A DNA stretch of 64,000 bases from Zoogloea sp. (GCA_016703645.1 JADJBR010000004.1:62001-126000), one strand, 5' to 3'. Positions 46,667-57,760 are shown, numbered from the stretch's first letter. The notes: generated by a model from the letters alone, not told the origin. Numbers and translations are program-made.

Positions 46667-46896
46667 GGCGCAGGTGGGCGTTCCGGAGCGGGTGTCGGGC
46701 GGGAGTTTAGCGCGGCTTGCCGGCCGGTGTCCCTTGACCGGGGCGGCGGGCATGGGGCTGCATGGTCACGGGCCGCGGCCCCCGTGCCGGATGCGCCCCA
46801 CCCGCCTTACGTACACGTAAATCCTGATTGACCGGGGCAGCGCTTCCGGGAGATGCTGGCAAGCCGTAAAAAGCCCGTCAGCGGGTGGATGATTCG

Positions 46897-48120
46897 ATGA
46901 ACGCCGTCGCGCCCCCCGAACCGGTCACGCCGATCTCTTACTGGCCCATGGTCCTCACGGCATCCGCCGTGCTGATGATCACCATGGGCATCCGGCAGTC
47001 CCTCGGCCTGTATGTCTCTCCCCTCAATACGGCCACCGGGCTGGGGTTGGCCAGCATCAGTTTTGCGCTTGCCGTGGGGCAGTTCATGTGGGGAGCCTCC
47101 CAGCCGATCTTCGGCGCCGTGGCCGACCGCTACGGCCCGGGAGGATCCCTCTTCACCGGGGCGGCCCTGCTGGTTCTCGGGCTGGTCCTGACGCCTTTCG
47201 TCAGCAGCGAGTTCGGCCTTACCGTGACCCTCGGCGTGATGGTGGCCGCCGGTGCCGGGGCCGGCAGTTTTTCGATCCTGATCGGCGCCCTGGCCCAGCG
47301 TCTGCCGCCCGAAAGGCGGGCCTTTGCATCCGGCTTCATCAATGCCGGCGGGTCCTTTGGGCAGTTCCTGTTTGCGCCCCTCTCCCAGTTCCTGATCGCC
47401 GGCTTCGGCTGGGCCACCGCCCTGTTCGGCCTGGCGGCCTGTGCCCTGGCGACGATTCCGCTGTCGTGGCCCCTGCGCCACAAGGTTGAGCACCCCCCTT
47501 CCGCTGCCGCCGATCTCGGGCTGCGGCAGCAGTTGCGCGTGGCCCTGCGTGACCGTAGCTACTGGTGTCTGCACGCCGGCTTCTTTACCTGCGGCTTCCA
47601 CATCGCCTTCCTCGTCACCCACCTGCCCGGGGCGGTGGATCTGTGTGGTCTGCCGGCCAGCGTGTCGGCGGTGTCCCTGGCCCTGATCGGTCTGGCCAAC
47701 ATCGTCGGCAGCCTGGGGGCCGGTGCGCTTGGCCAGCACTACCGCATGAAGTGGATCCTGGCCGTGATGTACGGCTCCCGCGCCGTGCTGGTGGCCCTCT
47801 ATCTGATCGCGCCGAAGACGGACATCACCTTCTACGCCTTCTCCATCGGTCTTGGGCTGACCTGGCTGGCCACCGTGCCCCCCACGGCCGGCCTGGTGGG
47901 CAAGCTCTTCGGCCTGCGTTACCTGGCCACCCTGTTCGGCCTGACCCTGCTGTCCCACCAGATCGGCGGCTTCTTCGGTGCGTGGCTGGGGGGGCTGGCC
48001 ATGGTGAATTTCGGCAACTATGACTGGATGTGGTATGCCGATATCGTGTTGGCTTCGCTGGCGGTGCTGGTGAATGTGCCTATCCGCGAGGCGCATCCGC
48101 GGCGGGTCGCCGCCGTTTGA
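46897..48120 (+). CDS. Major facilitator superfamily transporter
   Basis: About 407 residues, 12 predicted helices. MFS loop motif GAVADRYGPG after helix 2; the N-terminal part resembles OFA/oxalate-formate or monocarboxylate-type permeases (MGIRQSLGLYVSPLNTATGLGLASISFALAVGQFMWGASQP). Substrate unknown. Start at the ATG 46897, preceded by GGGTGG; a GTG at 46885 is the alternative. Confidence 0.9.
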   Translation: MNAVAPPEPVTPISYWPMVLTASAVLMITMGIRQSLGLYVSPLNTATGLGLASISFALAVGQFMWGASQPIFGAVADRYGPGGSLFTGAALLVLGLVLTPFVSSEFGLTVTLGVMVAAGAGAGSFSILIGALAQRLPPERRAFASGFINAGGSFGQFLFAPLSQFLIAGFGWATALFGLAACALATIPLSWPLRHKVEHPPSAAADLGLRQQLRVALRDRSYWCLHAGFFTCGFHIAFLVTHLPGAVDLCGLPASVSAVSLALIGLANIVGSLGAGALGQHYRMKWILAVMYGSRAVLVALYLIAPKTDITFYAFSIGLGLTWLATVPPTAGLVGKLFGLRYLATLFGLTLLSHQIGGFFGAWLGGLAMVNFGNYDWMWYADIVLASLAVLVNVPIREAHPRRVAAV

Positions 48121-48134
48121 GCCCCGGGGCAGGC

Positions 48135-49259
48135 TCAGCCCTTGTCCCGGAAGGGCAGGCGTTCCGACAATTCGTCCAGATAGGCGTCCATGCCGCCCCG
48201 TTCCTGGGCCAGGAAGCGGGCCACGGCGTCGCGAAAGCGCGGGTCGGCGATCCAGTGGGCGGAGACGGTGCGCACCGGTTCGAGGCCGCGGGACAGCTTG
48301 TGCTCGCCCTGGGCGCCGCCTTCGAAGTGTTGCAGGCCTGCACGGATGGCGTAGTCGATGGCCTGGTAGTAGCAGGCTTCGAAATGTAGACACGGGATGA
48401 ATTCGATGGCGCCCCAGTAGCGGCCGTACAGGGTTGCTTCGTCGCGCAGGAAGAAGCTGGCGGCGACGGGGGAACCGGCCCGCTCGGCGATCATCAGCAC
48501 ACAGGCGTCCGGCGAGCGGCGTCCGAAATCCTCGAAGAAGGCGCGGCTCAGATAGGGCGTGGAGCGGTGCTCGGCGTAGGTCAGGCTGTAGCAGGCGTGG
48601 AAGAAGGCCCATTCCTCCGGGCCGATTTCAGCGCCCCTGAGGATGCGGAAGACCACTCCGGCCTCGGCCACCTTACGGCGCTCCTGGCGGATCTTCTTGC
48701 GCTTCGGCTGGGCCAGATGGGCGAGGAAGTCATCAAAATCCCGATAGCCGCTGTTGTGCCAGTGAAACTGCACGCCGTGGCGAATCTCCATGCCGGCCGC
48801 CTGCATCCAGCCGGCTTCGTCCGCATCGGGAAAGAGGATGTGCAGGGACGAGGTGCCGCTGCGCTCCACTTCCTCGCGCACCGCGTGGATCAGCAGGCGC
48901 CGGCTGGCCTCGTCGCGCCCGGGAACGCGCTGCCCCGGGACCGGGGTGAAGGGCACGGCCGCCAGCCACTTGGGGTAGTAGTCCAGCCCATGGCGCCAAT
49001 AGGCGTCGGCCCAGGCCCAGTCGAAGACGTATTCGCCGTAGGAGTGGGTCTTGAGATAGAGGGGCATGGCGGCCAGCAGGGTGTCGCCCTCCCAGAGGGC
49101 GGCGTGGCGGGGCGTCCAGCCCGTGCGCGGGGAAACGCAACCGGAGGTTTCCAGGGCCGACAGGTAGGCATGGGACAGGCTGGGCTGATCGCCAGCCAAC
49201 GCATCCCAGGCCGGGGCGGGGATCTCGTCGATGGCGGAATGGAGATGGAGACGGGGCAT
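48135..49259 (-). CDS. GNAT-like protein of the DUF482 family
   Basis: About 374 residues from MPRLHLHSAIDEIPAPAWDAL. Family segments: FLSHAYL-type opening (SLSHAYLSALETSGCVSPRTGW), YGEYVFDWAWADAY, FHWHNSGYRDFDDFLAHLAQPKRKKIRQERRKV, and ATLYGRYWGAIEFIPCLHFEACYYQAIDYAI. The fold is an acyl-CoA/aminoacyl-tRNA dependent transferase (GNAT/FemAB-like); databases often call it peptidoglycan biosynthesis protein, which is not proven. Converges with the MFS gene. Confidence 0.85.
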   Translation of the reverse strand: MPRLHLHSAIDEIPAPAWDALAGDQPSLSHAYLSALETSGCVSPRTGWTPRHAALWEGDTLLAAMPLYLKTHSYGEYVFDWAWADAYWRHGLDYYPKWLAAVPFTPVPGQRVPGRDEASRRLLIHAVREEVERSGTSSLHILFPDADEAGWMQAAGMEIRHGVQFHWHNSGYRDFDDFLAHLAQPKRKKIRQERRKVAEAGVVFRILRGAEIGPEEWAFFHACYSLTYAEHRSTPYLSRAFFEDFGRRSPDACVLMIAERAGSPVAASFFLRDEATLYGRYWGAIEFIPCLHFEACYYQAIDYAIRAGLQHFEGGAQGEHKLSRGLEPVRTVSAHWIADPRFRDAVARFLAQERGGMDAYLDELSERLPFRDKG

Positions 49260-49363
49260 GTGCGCTTCGGGCCGGATTTGATGACAGGATACAAGCAAGC
49301 CAAGCCCTCCGCGCAGGCGTCGTGCACGCGGCTTGCACTGCCTTCGCGGTATAGTGTTGCCCC

Positions 49364-50983
49364 ATGAAAACCCCTCTTACCGTCGCTGTCGCCCAGCTCA
49401 ATTGTGTCGTGGGCGACATTTCCGGCAATGCGCGCCGGATCCTGGATGCGGTGGCCCGGGCGAAGGCTGCGGGCGCCGATGTGGTGTTGACCCCCGAGCT
49501 GGCCCTGTGCGGCTATCCGCCGGAAGATCTGCTGCTGCGCCCCGCCTTCCTGCAGGCCTGTGCTGATGAGCTTGCCGCGCTGGCGGCCCAGGTGCAGGGC
49601 ATCACGGCGCTGGTGGGCTATCCCGCCGAGCAGGACGGCCTGCGCTTCAATGCGGCGGCGGTGATCCGCGATGGCCGCATCGTCGATACCTATTTCAAGC
49701 ACCGCCTGCCCAACTACGAGGTCTTCGACGAGGAGCGCTACTTCGAGCCCGGCCATGAGGCCTGCGTGTTCGAACTCAAGGGCGTGCGCATCGGCGTGAA
49801 CATCTGCGCCGACGTATGGGAGTCCGGTGCCGCCGAGGTGGCCCGGGATGCCGGCGCCGAGCTCTTGCTGGTGCTCAACGCCTCGCCCTTCCACATGAAC
49901 AAGCAGCAGCGCCGTTACGAGGTCATGCGCGAGCGCATCGCCGATACCGGGCTGCCGGTGGCCTACTGCAACCTGGTGGGCGGGCAGGATGAGCTGGTTT
50001 TCGATGGGGGCTCCTTCGCCCTCGACCAGGATGGTCTGCTGGCCTGGCAGGGGGCGTCCTTTGTGGATGAACTGACCCTGTTGCAGTTCTCCGATGGCGT
50101 GTGGCGTGACCAGGGCGTGCCCGATATGCGCCCCGTGGAGGCCGACGTATACGACGCGCTGGTGCTGGGGGTACGCGACTACCTGGGCAAGAACGGATTT
50201 CCGGGCGCCCTGATCGGGTTGTCGGGGGGCGTCGATTCGGCCCTGACCCTGGCTATCGCCGTCGATGCCCTGGGGGCAGACAAGGTGCGGGCGGTGATGA
50301 TGCCTTCACCCTACACGGCCCGGATGAGCCTGGACGACTCCCGTGAGATGGTGCGCTGGCTGGGCGTGCGCTATGACGAGATCTCCATTGAGCCGGCCAT
50401 GAAGACCTTCGCCGACATGCTGGCGCCCCAGTTCGCCGGTCTGCCGGAGGACACCACCGAAGAAAACCTCCAGTCGCGCATCCGCGGCATGCTGCTGATG
50501 GCCCTGTCCAACAAGACCGGCGCCATCGTGCTGACCACCGGCAACAAGAGCGAGATGGCGACCGGCTACGCCACCCTGTATGGCGACATGGCTGGCGGGT
50601 TTGCGGTCATCAAGGACATCTACAAGACCTTCGTCTATCGCCTGTGTGCCTGGCGCAATGCCCAGCCGGGCGGGCCGGTGATCCCCGAGAATATCCTGAC
50701 CCGCCCGCCGTCGGCGGAGCTGAAGCCCGACCAGTGCGACCAGGACTCCCTGCCGCCCTACGAGGTGCTGGATGCGATCATTGCTGCGTACATGGAGGAA
50801 GACCTGTCGCCGCCGGAGATCATCGCCCGGGGCTACCCGGAGGCCGATGTGCGCCGCACCGTGGGCATGCTCCGGCGCAATGAGTACAAGCGCCGTCAGG
50901 CACCACCGGGTGTTCGCGTGACCCAGCGTGGTTTTGGCAAGGACTGGCGCTACCCCATCACTTCCCGCTACCGGGACGCCTGA
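49364..50983 (+). CDS. nadE: Glutamine-dependent NAD+ synthetase
   Basis: 539 residues. The N-terminal nitrilase-type glutaminase domain has PELALCGYPPEDLL (Glu), KHRLPNYEVFDEERYF (Lys) and GVNICADVWE (nucleophile Cys). The C-terminal ATP-pyrophosphatase synthetase domain has GLSGGVDSALTLAI, TTGNKSEMATGYATLYGDMAGGFAVIKD. It makes NAD+ from deamido-NAD, ATP and ammonia taken from glutamine. Located just before the PII gene, a common arrangement in betaproteobacteria. Confidence 0.96.
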   Translation: MKTPLTVAVAQLNCVVGDISGNARRILDAVARAKAAGADVVLTPELALCGYPPEDLLLRPAFLQACADELAALAAQVQGITALVGYPAEQDGLRFNAAAVIRDGRIVDTYFKHRLPNYEVFDEERYFEPGHEACVFELKGVRIGVNICADVWESGAAEVARDAGAELLLVLNASPFHMNKQQRRYEVMRERIADTGLPVAYCNLVGGQDELVFDGGSFALDQDGLLAWQGASFVDELTLLQFSDGVWRDQGVPDMRPVEADVYDALVLGVRDYLGKNGFPGALIGLSGGVDSALTLAIAVDALGADKVRAVMMPSPYTARMSLDDSREMVRWLGVRYDEISIEPAMKTFADMLAPQFAGLPEDTTEENLQSRIRGMLLMALSNKTGAIVLTTGNKSEMATGYATLYGDMAGGFAVIKDIYKTFVYRLCAWRNAQPGGPVIPENILTRPPSAELKPDQCDQDSLPPYEVLDAIIAAYMEEDLSPPEIIARGYPEADVRRTVGMLRRNEYKRRQAPPGVRVTQRGFGKDWRYPITSRYRDA

Positions 50984-51024
50984 AAGCGGGTGCCACGAGC
51001 CAATCCGCATGCCTTTCCGGCTAG

Positions 51025-51393
<369 letters not shown>

Positions 51394-51415
51394 GCCCTTT
51401 CGATTCTTCGCCCTA

Positions 51416-51444
51416 AAGCCCGGTGATGCCGGGCTTGTTTTTTT
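51416..51444 (+). terminator. Intrinsic terminator after the PII gene
   Basis: 8-bp stem AAGCCCGG / CCGGGCTT, 5-base loop, then GTTTTTTT. Textbook rho-independent terminator, 23 bases after the stop. Confidence 0.92.
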
Positions 51445-51540
51445 GCGCGCCGGATCGCGAGCGGCAAAGCGGGCGCTTTTTGTTGTTGTCGCGCGGCTTT
51501 GCGTAAAATGCCGGGTTTCACGCATTCCCGGATTCCCGTC

Positions 51541-52938
51541 ATGGCCGCTACCGTCCGTACCCGCTTCGCCCCCAGCCCCACCGGCTACCTGCACATCGGG
51601 GGCGCACGCACGGCGCTCTTCTCGTGGGCCTATGCCCGTCGCCACGGCGGCCAGTTCATCCTGCGCATCGAGGATACCGACGTGGCCCGGTCCACGCCCG
51701 AGGCGGTGCAGGCCATTCTGGATGGCATGAGCTGGCTCGACCTGAAGTGGGACGAAGGCCCCTTCTACCAGATGCAGCGCATGGAGCGGTACAAGGGGGT
51801 GATCCAGGAGATGCTGGCGGCCGGTACCGCCTACCCCTGCTACATGCCGCCGGAAGAACTCGACGCCCTGCGCGAGGCGCAGCGCGCCCGTGGCGAGAAG
51901 CCCCGCTACGACGGGCGCTGGCGCCCCGAGGCCGGCAAGGTGCTGCCTGCGCCGCCGGCCGGTGTTGCGCCGGTGATCCGTTTCAGGAACCCCGCCGACG
52001 GCGTGGTGGCCTGGGATGATCTGGTCAAGGGCCGCATCGAGATCGCCAATGCCGAGATGGACGACCTCATCATTGCCCGTGCCGACGGTACGCCCACCTA
52101 CAACTTCTGCGTGGTGGTGGACGATTGGGACATGGGCATCACTCAGGTGATCCGCGGTGACGACCATGTGAACAACACGCCGCGCCAGATCAACATCCTG
52201 AAGGCCCTGGGTGCCGTGGTGCCGCAATACGCCCACCTGTCCATGATCCTGGGGGATGACGGCCAGAAGCTGTCCAAGCGCCACGGCGCGGTGAGCGTGA
52301 CCCAGTATGACGACGATGGCTACCTGCCCGAAGCCGTCATCAACTACCTGGCCCGCCTCGGCTGGAGCCACGGGGACGACGAGATCTTCACCCGGGAGCA
52401 ACTGGTGGAATGGTTCGACCTGGATCACATCACCCCGTCGGCGGCCCAGTTCAATACCGAGAAGCTCAACTGGCTCAACGCCCATTACATCAAGCAGGCC
52501 GACGATGGCCGCCTGGCCGCCGATGTGAGCCGCCGCCTCGCCCGCCGCGGCGTGAGCCCGGAAGCCGGCCCGGCACTGGAGGCGATCATCGCCCTGTACA
52601 AGGACCGGTCAAGCACGCTCAATGCCCTGGCCGATGCGGCGGAGCCCTTTTACATCGACCTCCACCCGGCGCCCGAGCTGATGGCCCAGCACCTCACCGA
52701 ACCGGCCCGGGAGGCCCTGAGCACCCTGCGTGGCAAGCTCGCTGATACGGCCTGGGAAAAGCCGGCGTTGAACGCCGCCATCAAGGAGACCTGCGCCGCC
52801 CATGGCCTGAAAATGCCCCAGGTGGCCATTCCCCTGCGGGTTGCCATCCTTGGTCAGCCCCAGACGCCATCCATCGACGCGGTGCTGGAAACCATGGGCC
52901 GCGAACGTGTACTGGGGCGGCTTGACCGGGTGCTCTGA
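51541..52938 (+). CDS. gltX: Glutamate--tRNA ligase
   Basis: 465 residues from [27 protein letters not shown], which carries the HIGH-type motif. KLSKRHG is the KMSKS-type loop (about residue 242), and [16 protein letters not shown] is also conserved. Charges tRNA-Glu. An upstream in-frame start would add 14 residues not seen in the family. Confidence 0.96.
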   Translation: MAATVRTRFAPSPTGYLHIGGARTALFSWAYARRHGGQFILRIEDTDVARSTPEAVQAILDGMSWLDLKWDEGPFYQMQRMERYKGVIQEMLAAGTAYPCYMPPEELDALREAQRARGEKPRYDGRWRPEAGKVLPAPPAGVAPVIRFRNPADGVVAWDDLVKGRIEIANAEMDDLIIARADGTPTYNFCVVVDDWDMGITQVIRGDDHVNNTPRQINILKALGAVVPQYAHLSMILGDDGQKLSKRHGAVSVTQYDDDGYLPEAVINYLARLGWSHGDDEIFTREQLVEWFDLDHITPSAAQFNTEKLNWLNAHYIKQADDGRLAADVSRRLARRGVSPEAGPALEAIIALYKDRSSTLNALADAAEPFYIDLHPAPELMAQHLTEPAREALSTLRGKLADTAWEKPALNAAIKETCAAHGLKMPQVAIPLRVAILGQPQTPSIDAVLETMGRERVLGRLDRVL

Positions 52939-52951
52939 GCCTTGTTCAGTG

Positions 52952-52974
52952 GCAGGGGCTATCGCAGCCCCTGC
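52952..52974. terminator. Hairpin between convergent gltX and fdx
   Basis: Perfect 9-bp stem GCAGGGGCT / AGCCCCTGC with a 5-base loop, midway between the two stops (10 bases from the fdx stop). Probable two-way terminator without a strong T-run. Confidence 0.6.
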
Positions 52975-52983
52975 AGGTCGGTT

Positions 52984-53322
52984 TCAGCCGTGTTCCCGTG
53001 CGTGATTGCGGGAGTGCTTGGGGATCTCAATCAGCAGGTCGCCCTCGCCGATCTTCACGCAGCAGGCCAGGCGGGAGTCGGCCTGAAGGGCCCAGGCCGA
53101 GTCGAGTTGGTCTTCTTCCAGGTCGGTGCTGGGCGCAACACTCGCACCACCCTGGCGGATATAGACGTGGCAGGTGGCGCAGGCGGCCACCTTTTCGCAG
53201 GCGTGCTCAAGGGGAACGCCGTGGGCCAGCAGGGCATCGCACAGGGATTGGCCCGGTTTCGACTCGAAATTGACGCCGTCAGGGCACAGGTGCGGATGGG
53301 GCAGGACGCGGACGGTGCTCAT
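52984..53322 (-). CDS. fdx: 2Fe-2S ferredoxin of the Isc system
   Basis: 112 residues, adrenodoxin-type. Cluster ligands CEKVAACATCHVYI and a later Cys in SRLACCVKI follow the C-X5-C-X2-C ... C pattern. Supplies electrons for Fe-S cluster assembly. Its ATG shares a base with the hscA stop, so the two are coupled. Last gene of the operon. Confidence 0.93.
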   Translation of the reverse strand: MSTVRVLPHPHLCPDGVNFESKPGQSLCDALLAHGVPLEHACEKVAACATCHVYIRQGGASVAPSTDLEEDQLDSAWALQADSRLACCVKIGEGDLLIEIPKHSRNHAREHG

Positions 53323-55199
53323 CAAAGGGTCTCCAGGCTGCGGCCGGCAAGGGCGCGTTTGATGCTTGCGTCCATGCGCCGGGCGGCGAAATCGGCGCTG
53401 GCAAGGTTGAGCGCGTCGGTGGCCGCGCGGATCTTGCGCGTATCGCCTTCATCGGTCTCCAGCAGTTCGGCCAAAGCATAGATGGCCGTTTGCAGGACTT
53501 CCCGTTCGGGGGGGGCGAGGAGGGCTGCACCGTCGGTTGCGAGGGCCGCCTCGGTGGCATCGATGAGGCGTCGGGCCTCCACTTGCGCTTCGCGCAGCAT
53601 GCGGGTAGCGGCGTCGATCTCGCCGGTACCGTAGGCGTCCAGCAGCATGCGCGCGACTTCCCCGTCACCGAGGCCATAGGAGGGTTTGACCTCCACGTGG
53701 GCTTCGACGCCGCTGGTCTGCTCCCGGGCGGTGACCGACAGCAACCCGTCGGCATCGATCTGGAAGGTGACACGGATACGTGCCGCGCCGGCCACCATGG
53801 GCGGAATGCCGCGCAGGGTGAAGCGGGCCAGGGAGCGGCATTCGGAGACGATCTCGCGCTCCCCCTGCACGACGTGCACGCTCATGGCGGTCTGGCCGTC
53901 CTTGTAGGTGGTGAAGTCCTGGGCGCGGGCGGTGGGGATGGTGCTGTTGCGGGGCACGATCTTTTCCACCAGGCCGCCCATGGTTTCGAGGCCCAGGGAC
54001 AGGGGGCACACGTCGAGCAGCAGCCAGTCGGCTTCGCTGTCGGACTTGCGGTTGCCGGCCAGCACATCGGCCTGCATGGCGGCGCCCAGGGCGACGACTT
54101 GGTCGGGGTCGAGATTGTTCAGGGGGGCTGTGCCGAAGAGCTTTTCGACGGCCGTCTGAACATGAGGCATGCGGGTGGAGCCGCCGACCATCACCACGCC
54201 CTTGATGTCTTCCGCGCCGAGGTTGGCGTCGCGCAGGGCCTTGCGTACCGGGCGCAGGCTGCGGGCCACCAGATCGGCGGTGAGTTCGCTGAAGAGCGTG
54301 CGGCTGACCGGCACCTGGATCGACAGATTGTTGCTGAAACTGCAGGTGGCGACCACTTGCTCCTGGCCGGAGAGGCTTTCCTTGACGCTGCGGGCAAGGG
54401 CCAGCAGGCGCCGCCGGTCTTCCACCGGCATGTCGTCGGGCAGGCTGGCCTGGGCCTTCAGCCAGTCGGCCAGGCACTGATCGAAGTCGTCGCCGCCCAG
54501 GGCCGGGTCGCCATTGGTGGCGAGCACTTCAAACACGCCCCGGGTGAGCTTGAGGATGGAGATGTCGAAGGTGCCGCCGCCCAGGTCATAGACGGCGAAG
54601 ATGCCCTCGGCGGCGTTGTCCAGGCCGTAGGCAATGGCTGCGGCCGTCGGTTCGTTGAGCAGACGCAGGACATTGAGGCCGGCCAGGCGGGCGGCGTCCT
54701 TGGTTGCCTGGCGCTGGGCGTCATCAAAGTAGGCCGGCACGGTGATGACCACGCCAGTGAGTTCTCCGCCGAGGCTGGCTTCGGCGCGCTCGCGCAGATT
54801 GCGCAGGATGTCTGCAGAGACTTCCACCGGTGTCTTGCGTCCGGCACGGGTTTCGATGCCGACCATGCCGGGGCCGTCGCTGAGCAGGTAGTGGCTGCGC
54901 ATGGACTCGTCGGCGTCGGCGAGGGCGCGGCCCATCAGGCGCTTGACCGAGGCAATGGTATTGAGGGGGTCGTCGGCCTGGCCGGCGCGGGCCTCGCGGC
55001 CGACGACCATCTCCGTTTCGCCGTAGTGGACCACCGAGGGCAGCAGGATGTGCCCGGATTCGTCGGCCAGGGCCTTGGCCATGCCGCTGGCCACGGTGGC
55101 AACGAGGGAGTTGGTGGTGCCGAGGTCGATGCCGACGGCCAGGCGGTGCTGGTGGGGGGCTGCAGCCAGCCCCGGCTCGGCGATTTGCAGCAGCGCCAT
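53322..55199 (-). CDS. hscA: Hsp70-type chaperone HscA
   Basis: 625 residues from [10 protein letters not shown]. ATPase motifs [50 protein letters not shown] and [12 protein letters not shown], then a substrate-binding domain. HscA releases clusters from IscU (recognising an LPPVK peptide, present in the IscU here). Its usual J-partner HscB is not encoded next to it, which is unusual. Upstream in-frame sequence belongs to the iscA gene in another frame. Confidence 0.93.
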   Translation of the reverse strand: MALLQIAEPGLAAAPHQHRLAVGIDLGTTNSLVATVASGMAKALADESGHILLPSVVHYGETEMVVGREARAGQADDPLNTIASVKRLMGRALADADESMRSHYLLSDGPGMVGIETRAGRKTPVEVSADILRNLRERAEASLGGELTGVVITVPAYFDDAQRQATKDAARLAGLNVLRLLNEPTAAAIAYGLDNAAEGIFAVYDLGGGTFDISILKLTRGVFEVLATNGDPALGGDDFDQCLADWLKAQASLPDDMPVEDRRRLLALARSVKESLSGQEQVVATCSFSNNLSIQVPVSRTLFSELTADLVARSLRPVRKALRDANLGAEDIKGVVMVGGSTRMPHVQTAVEKLFGTAPLNNLDPDQVVALGAAMQADVLAGNRKSDSEADWLLLDVCPLSLGLETMGGLVEKIVPRNSTIPTARAQDFTTYKDGQTAMSVHVVQGEREIVSECRSLARFTLRGIPPMVAGAARIRVTFQIDADGLLSVTAREQTSGVEAHVEVKPSYGLGDGEVARMLLDAYGTGEIDAATRMLREAQVEARRLIDATEAALATDGAALLAPPEREVLQTAIYALAELLETDEGDTRKIRAATDALNLASADFAARRMDASIKRALAGRSLETL

Positions 55200-55221
55200 G
55201 ATGGGTTCTCCCTTTACGTGG

Positions 55222-55545
55222 TCAGACGGCGAAACTCTCACCGCAGCCGCATTCGGCCTTGGCATTCGGGTTGTTGAACTTGAAGCCCTCGTTGAGCCCT
55301 TCACGGACGAAGTCCAGTTCGGTGCCCTCCAGGTAGGGAAGACTGCGCGGGTCCACCAGCAGCTTGACGCCGGCGCATTCAAAGATCAGATCCTCGGGCT
55401 GGCTCTCGTCGGCAAATTCCAGGGCGTAGGCCATGCCAGAGCAGCCGCTGGTCTTGACGGCAAGGCGCAGGCCTACGCCCTTGCCGCGCTTGTCGAGGGT
55501 TTTCAGGATGTGCCGGGCAGCCTTCTCGGTAACGGTGACGCTCAT
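55222..55545 (-). CDS. iscA: A-type Fe-S carrier IscA
   Basis: 107 residues from [17 protein letters not shown]. Three conserved Cys: SGCSGM and CGCG near the end. Family segment [17 protein letters not shown] identifies IscA. Carries iron or Fe-S clusters to targets. 22 bases before hscA. Confidence 0.93.
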   Translation of the reverse strand: MSVTVTEKAARHILKTLDKRGKGVGLRLAVKTSGCSGMAYALEFADESQPEDLIFECAGVKLLVDPRSLPYLEGTELDFVREGLNEGFKFNNPNAKAECGCGESFAV

Positions 55546-55555
55546 GATGCCGACC

Positions 55556-55909
55556 TCACACGGAGAAGGAACTGCCGCAGCCGCAGGTGCTGGTGGCGTT
55601 CGGATTGCGGATGACGAAGCGCGAGCCTTCGAGACCATCCTCGTAGTCGATCTCGGCGCCCATCAGGTACTGGGTGCTCATGGAGTCGATCAGCAGGGTG
55701 ACGCCCGACTGCTCGATGCGCAGGTCGTCGTCGTTGGCGACTTCGTCGAAGGAGAATCCGTACTGGAAGCCGGAGCAGCCACCGCCACTCACATAGACGC
55801 GCAGCTTGAGTTCGGTGTTGCCCTCTTCGGCGATGAGCTCGGCAACCTTGCCGGCGGCGGCCTGGGTGAAGACGACGGGGGCGGGCATTTCGGTGACGGC
55901 GGTGTTCAT
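55556..55909 (-). CDS. erpA: Fe-S cluster insertion protein ErpA
   Basis: 117 residues. [33 protein letters not shown] and [16 protein letters not shown] match ErpA more closely than IscA. A second A-type carrier in the same operon; in E. coli erpA is elsewhere. 10 bases upstream of iscA. Confidence 0.9.
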   Translation of the reverse strand: MNTAVTEMPAPVVFTQAAAGKVAELIAEEGNTELKLRVYVSGGGCSGFQYGFSFDEVANDDDLRIEQSGVTLLIDSMSTQYLMGAEIDYEDGLEGSRFVIRNPNATSTCGCGSSFSV

Positions 55910-55920
55910 GGCGTGACTCC

Positions 55921-56343
55921 TCAGGGGGCAACAGGGGTGCAGATCGGGGTTTCGGTTTCAGTGCTGCCGTGCTTCGAGCGGTAGTCGGCAACGGCGGCCT
56001 TGATGGCATCTTCCGCAAGGATCGAGCAGTGGATCTTGACCGGGGGCAGGGCCAGCTCCTCTGCGATCTCGGTGTTCTTGATCTCCAGGGCCTGGCTCAG
56101 GGTTTTGCCCTTCACCCATTCGGTGACGAGCGAACTGGAGGCAATGGCCGAGCCACAGCCATAGGTCTTGAACTTGGCGTCCTCGATGACACCTTCGGCG
56201 GAAACCTTGATCTGCAGGCGCATCACGTCGCCGCAGGCGGGGGCGCCGACCATGCCGGTGCCCACGTCCTCGTCGTCCTTGCCAAAGGCGCCGACGTTAC
56301 GGGGGTTCTCGTAGTGCTCGATGACTTTTTCGCTATAGGCCAT
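55921..56343 (-). CDS. iscU: Fe-S cluster scaffold IscU
   Basis: 140 residues. Cluster ligands in [17 protein letters not shown] and [10 protein letters not shown]; HscA-recognition motif LPPVK precedes the last Cys. The C-terminal tail is slightly longer than typical ([14 protein letters not shown]) and adds a Cys. Stand-alone IscU type, not the longer three-domain NifU. Confidence 0.95.
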   Translation of the reverse strand: MAYSEKVIEHYENPRNVGAFGKDDEDVGTGMVGAPACGDVMRLQIKVSAEGVIEDAKFKTYGCGSAIASSSLVTEWVKGKTLSQALEIKNTEIAEELALPPVKIHCSILAEDAIKAAVADYRSKHGSTETETPICTPVAP

Positions 56344-56382
56344 GATGGTTCTCCGGGGGGGGGCTCTGTCAGGTTGCGGGAG

Positions 56383-57597
56383 TCAGTGGGCAGCCCACTG
56401 GATGCTTTCGAGATCGATGCCCTCGCGCACCATTTCCCAAAGGGGGCTGAGTTCGCGCAGCTTGGCAACTGCGTCGGTGACCAGGGCGATGGTGGTGTCA
56501 ACTTCGGCCTCGGTGGTGAAGCGGCCGATGGAGAAACGGATGGAGCTATGGGCCAGTTCGTCGTTGCGGCCCAGGGCTCGCAGCACGTAGGAAGGTTCCA
56601 GGCTGGCCGAGGTGCAGGCCGAACCCGAGGACACCGCCAACTGCTTGATGCCCATCAGCAGGGATTCGCCTTCCACATAGTTGAAGCTGACGTTGAGGTT
56701 GTGGGGCACGCGGGCGTCCAGATCACCATTCAGGTAGACCTCTTCCATGGTGGACAGGCCCGCCCACAGGCGATCACGCAGCCAGCGGATGCGCTCGTTC
56801 TCCACTGCCATGCTGTTTCGGGCGATGGCGTAGGCTTCACCCATGCCGACGATCTGATGGGTGGGCAGGGTGCCCGAGCGCAGGCCACGCTCATGGCCAC
56901 CACCGTGGATCAGGGCTTCCAGGCGCACGCGCGGTTTGCGCCGCACATACAGGGCGCCGATGCCCTTGGGTCCGTAGGACTTGTGGGCCGACAAGGACAG
57001 CAGGTCGATGGGGGTCTTTGCCAGGTCGATTTCCACCTTGCCGGCGGCCTGGGCGGCATCCACATGGTAGATGACGCCCTTTTCGCGGCACAGGGCGCCG
57101 ATGGCGGCCACGTCCTGGATCACGCCGATTTCGTTGTTCACATACATGGTGGACACCAGCACCGTGTCCGGGCGGATGGCGGCGGCGAGCTTTTCCAGGT
57201 CGATCAGGCCGTTGGGTTCCACGTCCAGGTAGGTCACGGTGAAACCCTCCCGCTCCAGCTCGCGGCAGGTGTCGAGCACCGACTTGTGCTCGGTCTTCGG
57301 GGTGATCAGGTGCTTGCCGCGGGATGCCGCGTAAAAGCGTGCCGCGCCCTTGATCGCCAGGTTGTTGGACTCGGTGGCGCCCGATGTCCAGACGATCTCC
57401 TTGGGGTCGGCACCAATCAGTGTAGCTACCTGCTCGCGGGCAAGCTCCACGGCTTCTTCGGCGACCCAGCCATAGGCATGGGAACGGCTCGCCGGGTTGC
57501 CGAAGAGTTCAGTGAGGTAGGGAATCATCTTGGCGGCCACCCGGGGGTCAACCGGGGTGGTCGCAGCGTAATCGAGATAGATCGGTTGGGTTGTCAT
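56383..57597 (-). CDS. iscS: Cysteine desulfurase IscS
   Basis: 404 residues, PLP enzyme. [14 protein letters not shown] start, PLP lysine in [18 protein letters not shown], and the mobile-loop catalytic Cys in [17 protein letters not shown]. Delivers sulfur to IscU. First gene of the minus-strand isc operon; no iscR is upstream. Instead a sigma-54 promoter and NifA-type site precede it, so it may be nitrogen-fixation regulated. Confidence 0.95.
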   Translation of the reverse strand: MTTQPIYLDYAATTPVDPRVAAKMIPYLTELFGNPASRSHAYGWVAEEAVELAREQVATLIGADPKEIVWTSGATESNNLAIKGAARFYAASRGKHLITPKTEHKSVLDTCRELEREGFTVTYLDVEPNGLIDLEKLAAAIRPDTVLVSTMYVNNEIGVIQDVAAIGALCREKGVIYHVDAAQAAGKVEIDLAKTPIDLLSLSAHKSYGPKGIGALYVRRKPRVRLEALIHGGGHERGLRSGTLPTHQIVGMGEAYAIARNSMAVENERIRWLRDRLWAGLSTMEEVYLNGDLDARVPHNLNVSFNYVEGESLLMGIKQLAVSSGSACTSASLEPSYVLRALGRNDELAHSSIRFSIGRFTTEAEVDTTIALVTDAVAKLRELSPLWEMVREGIDLESIQWAAH

Positions 57598-57635
57598 GGG
57601 CCTTGTTCTCCGCTGGGGGCTTTTACGGAAACGTC

Positions 57636-57651
57636 AGCAACTTCGATGCCA
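57636..57651 (-). promoter_or_regulatory. Putative sigma-54 promoter of the isc operon
   Basis: Reading the minus strand: TGGCATCGAAGTTGCT, nearly identical to TGGCAC-N5-TTGCT, with GG and GC 10 bases apart. It is 38 bases before the iscS ATG. It lies in the 446-base gap between iscS and nifA, which holds no other gene that I can support. Confidence 0.75.
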
Positions 57652-57744
57652 AGCCGGGAGATGTTGTGCAGGTTATTGAATACAAAGGATTGTTGTATTT
57701 CTGCCGGCGGGATTTCGTGATCTGGCAGGCCGCTTTGTAGGCTT

Positions 57745-57760
57745 TGTCGGATTTCACACA
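57745..57760. promoter_or_regulatory. NifA-type upstream activator site for the isc operon
   Basis: TGTCGGATTTCACACA fits TGT-N10-ACA. It is about 95 bases upstream of the iscS -24 element, the usual NifA distance. It could also act on nifA itself, 284 bases to the right. Confidence 0.65.

Noticed and set aside
57721-57737. TGGCAGGCCGCTTTGT as a sigma-54 promoter for nifA
   Set aside because: GG is present but GC is missing at the required 10-base spacing; the minus-strand site before iscS is far better.
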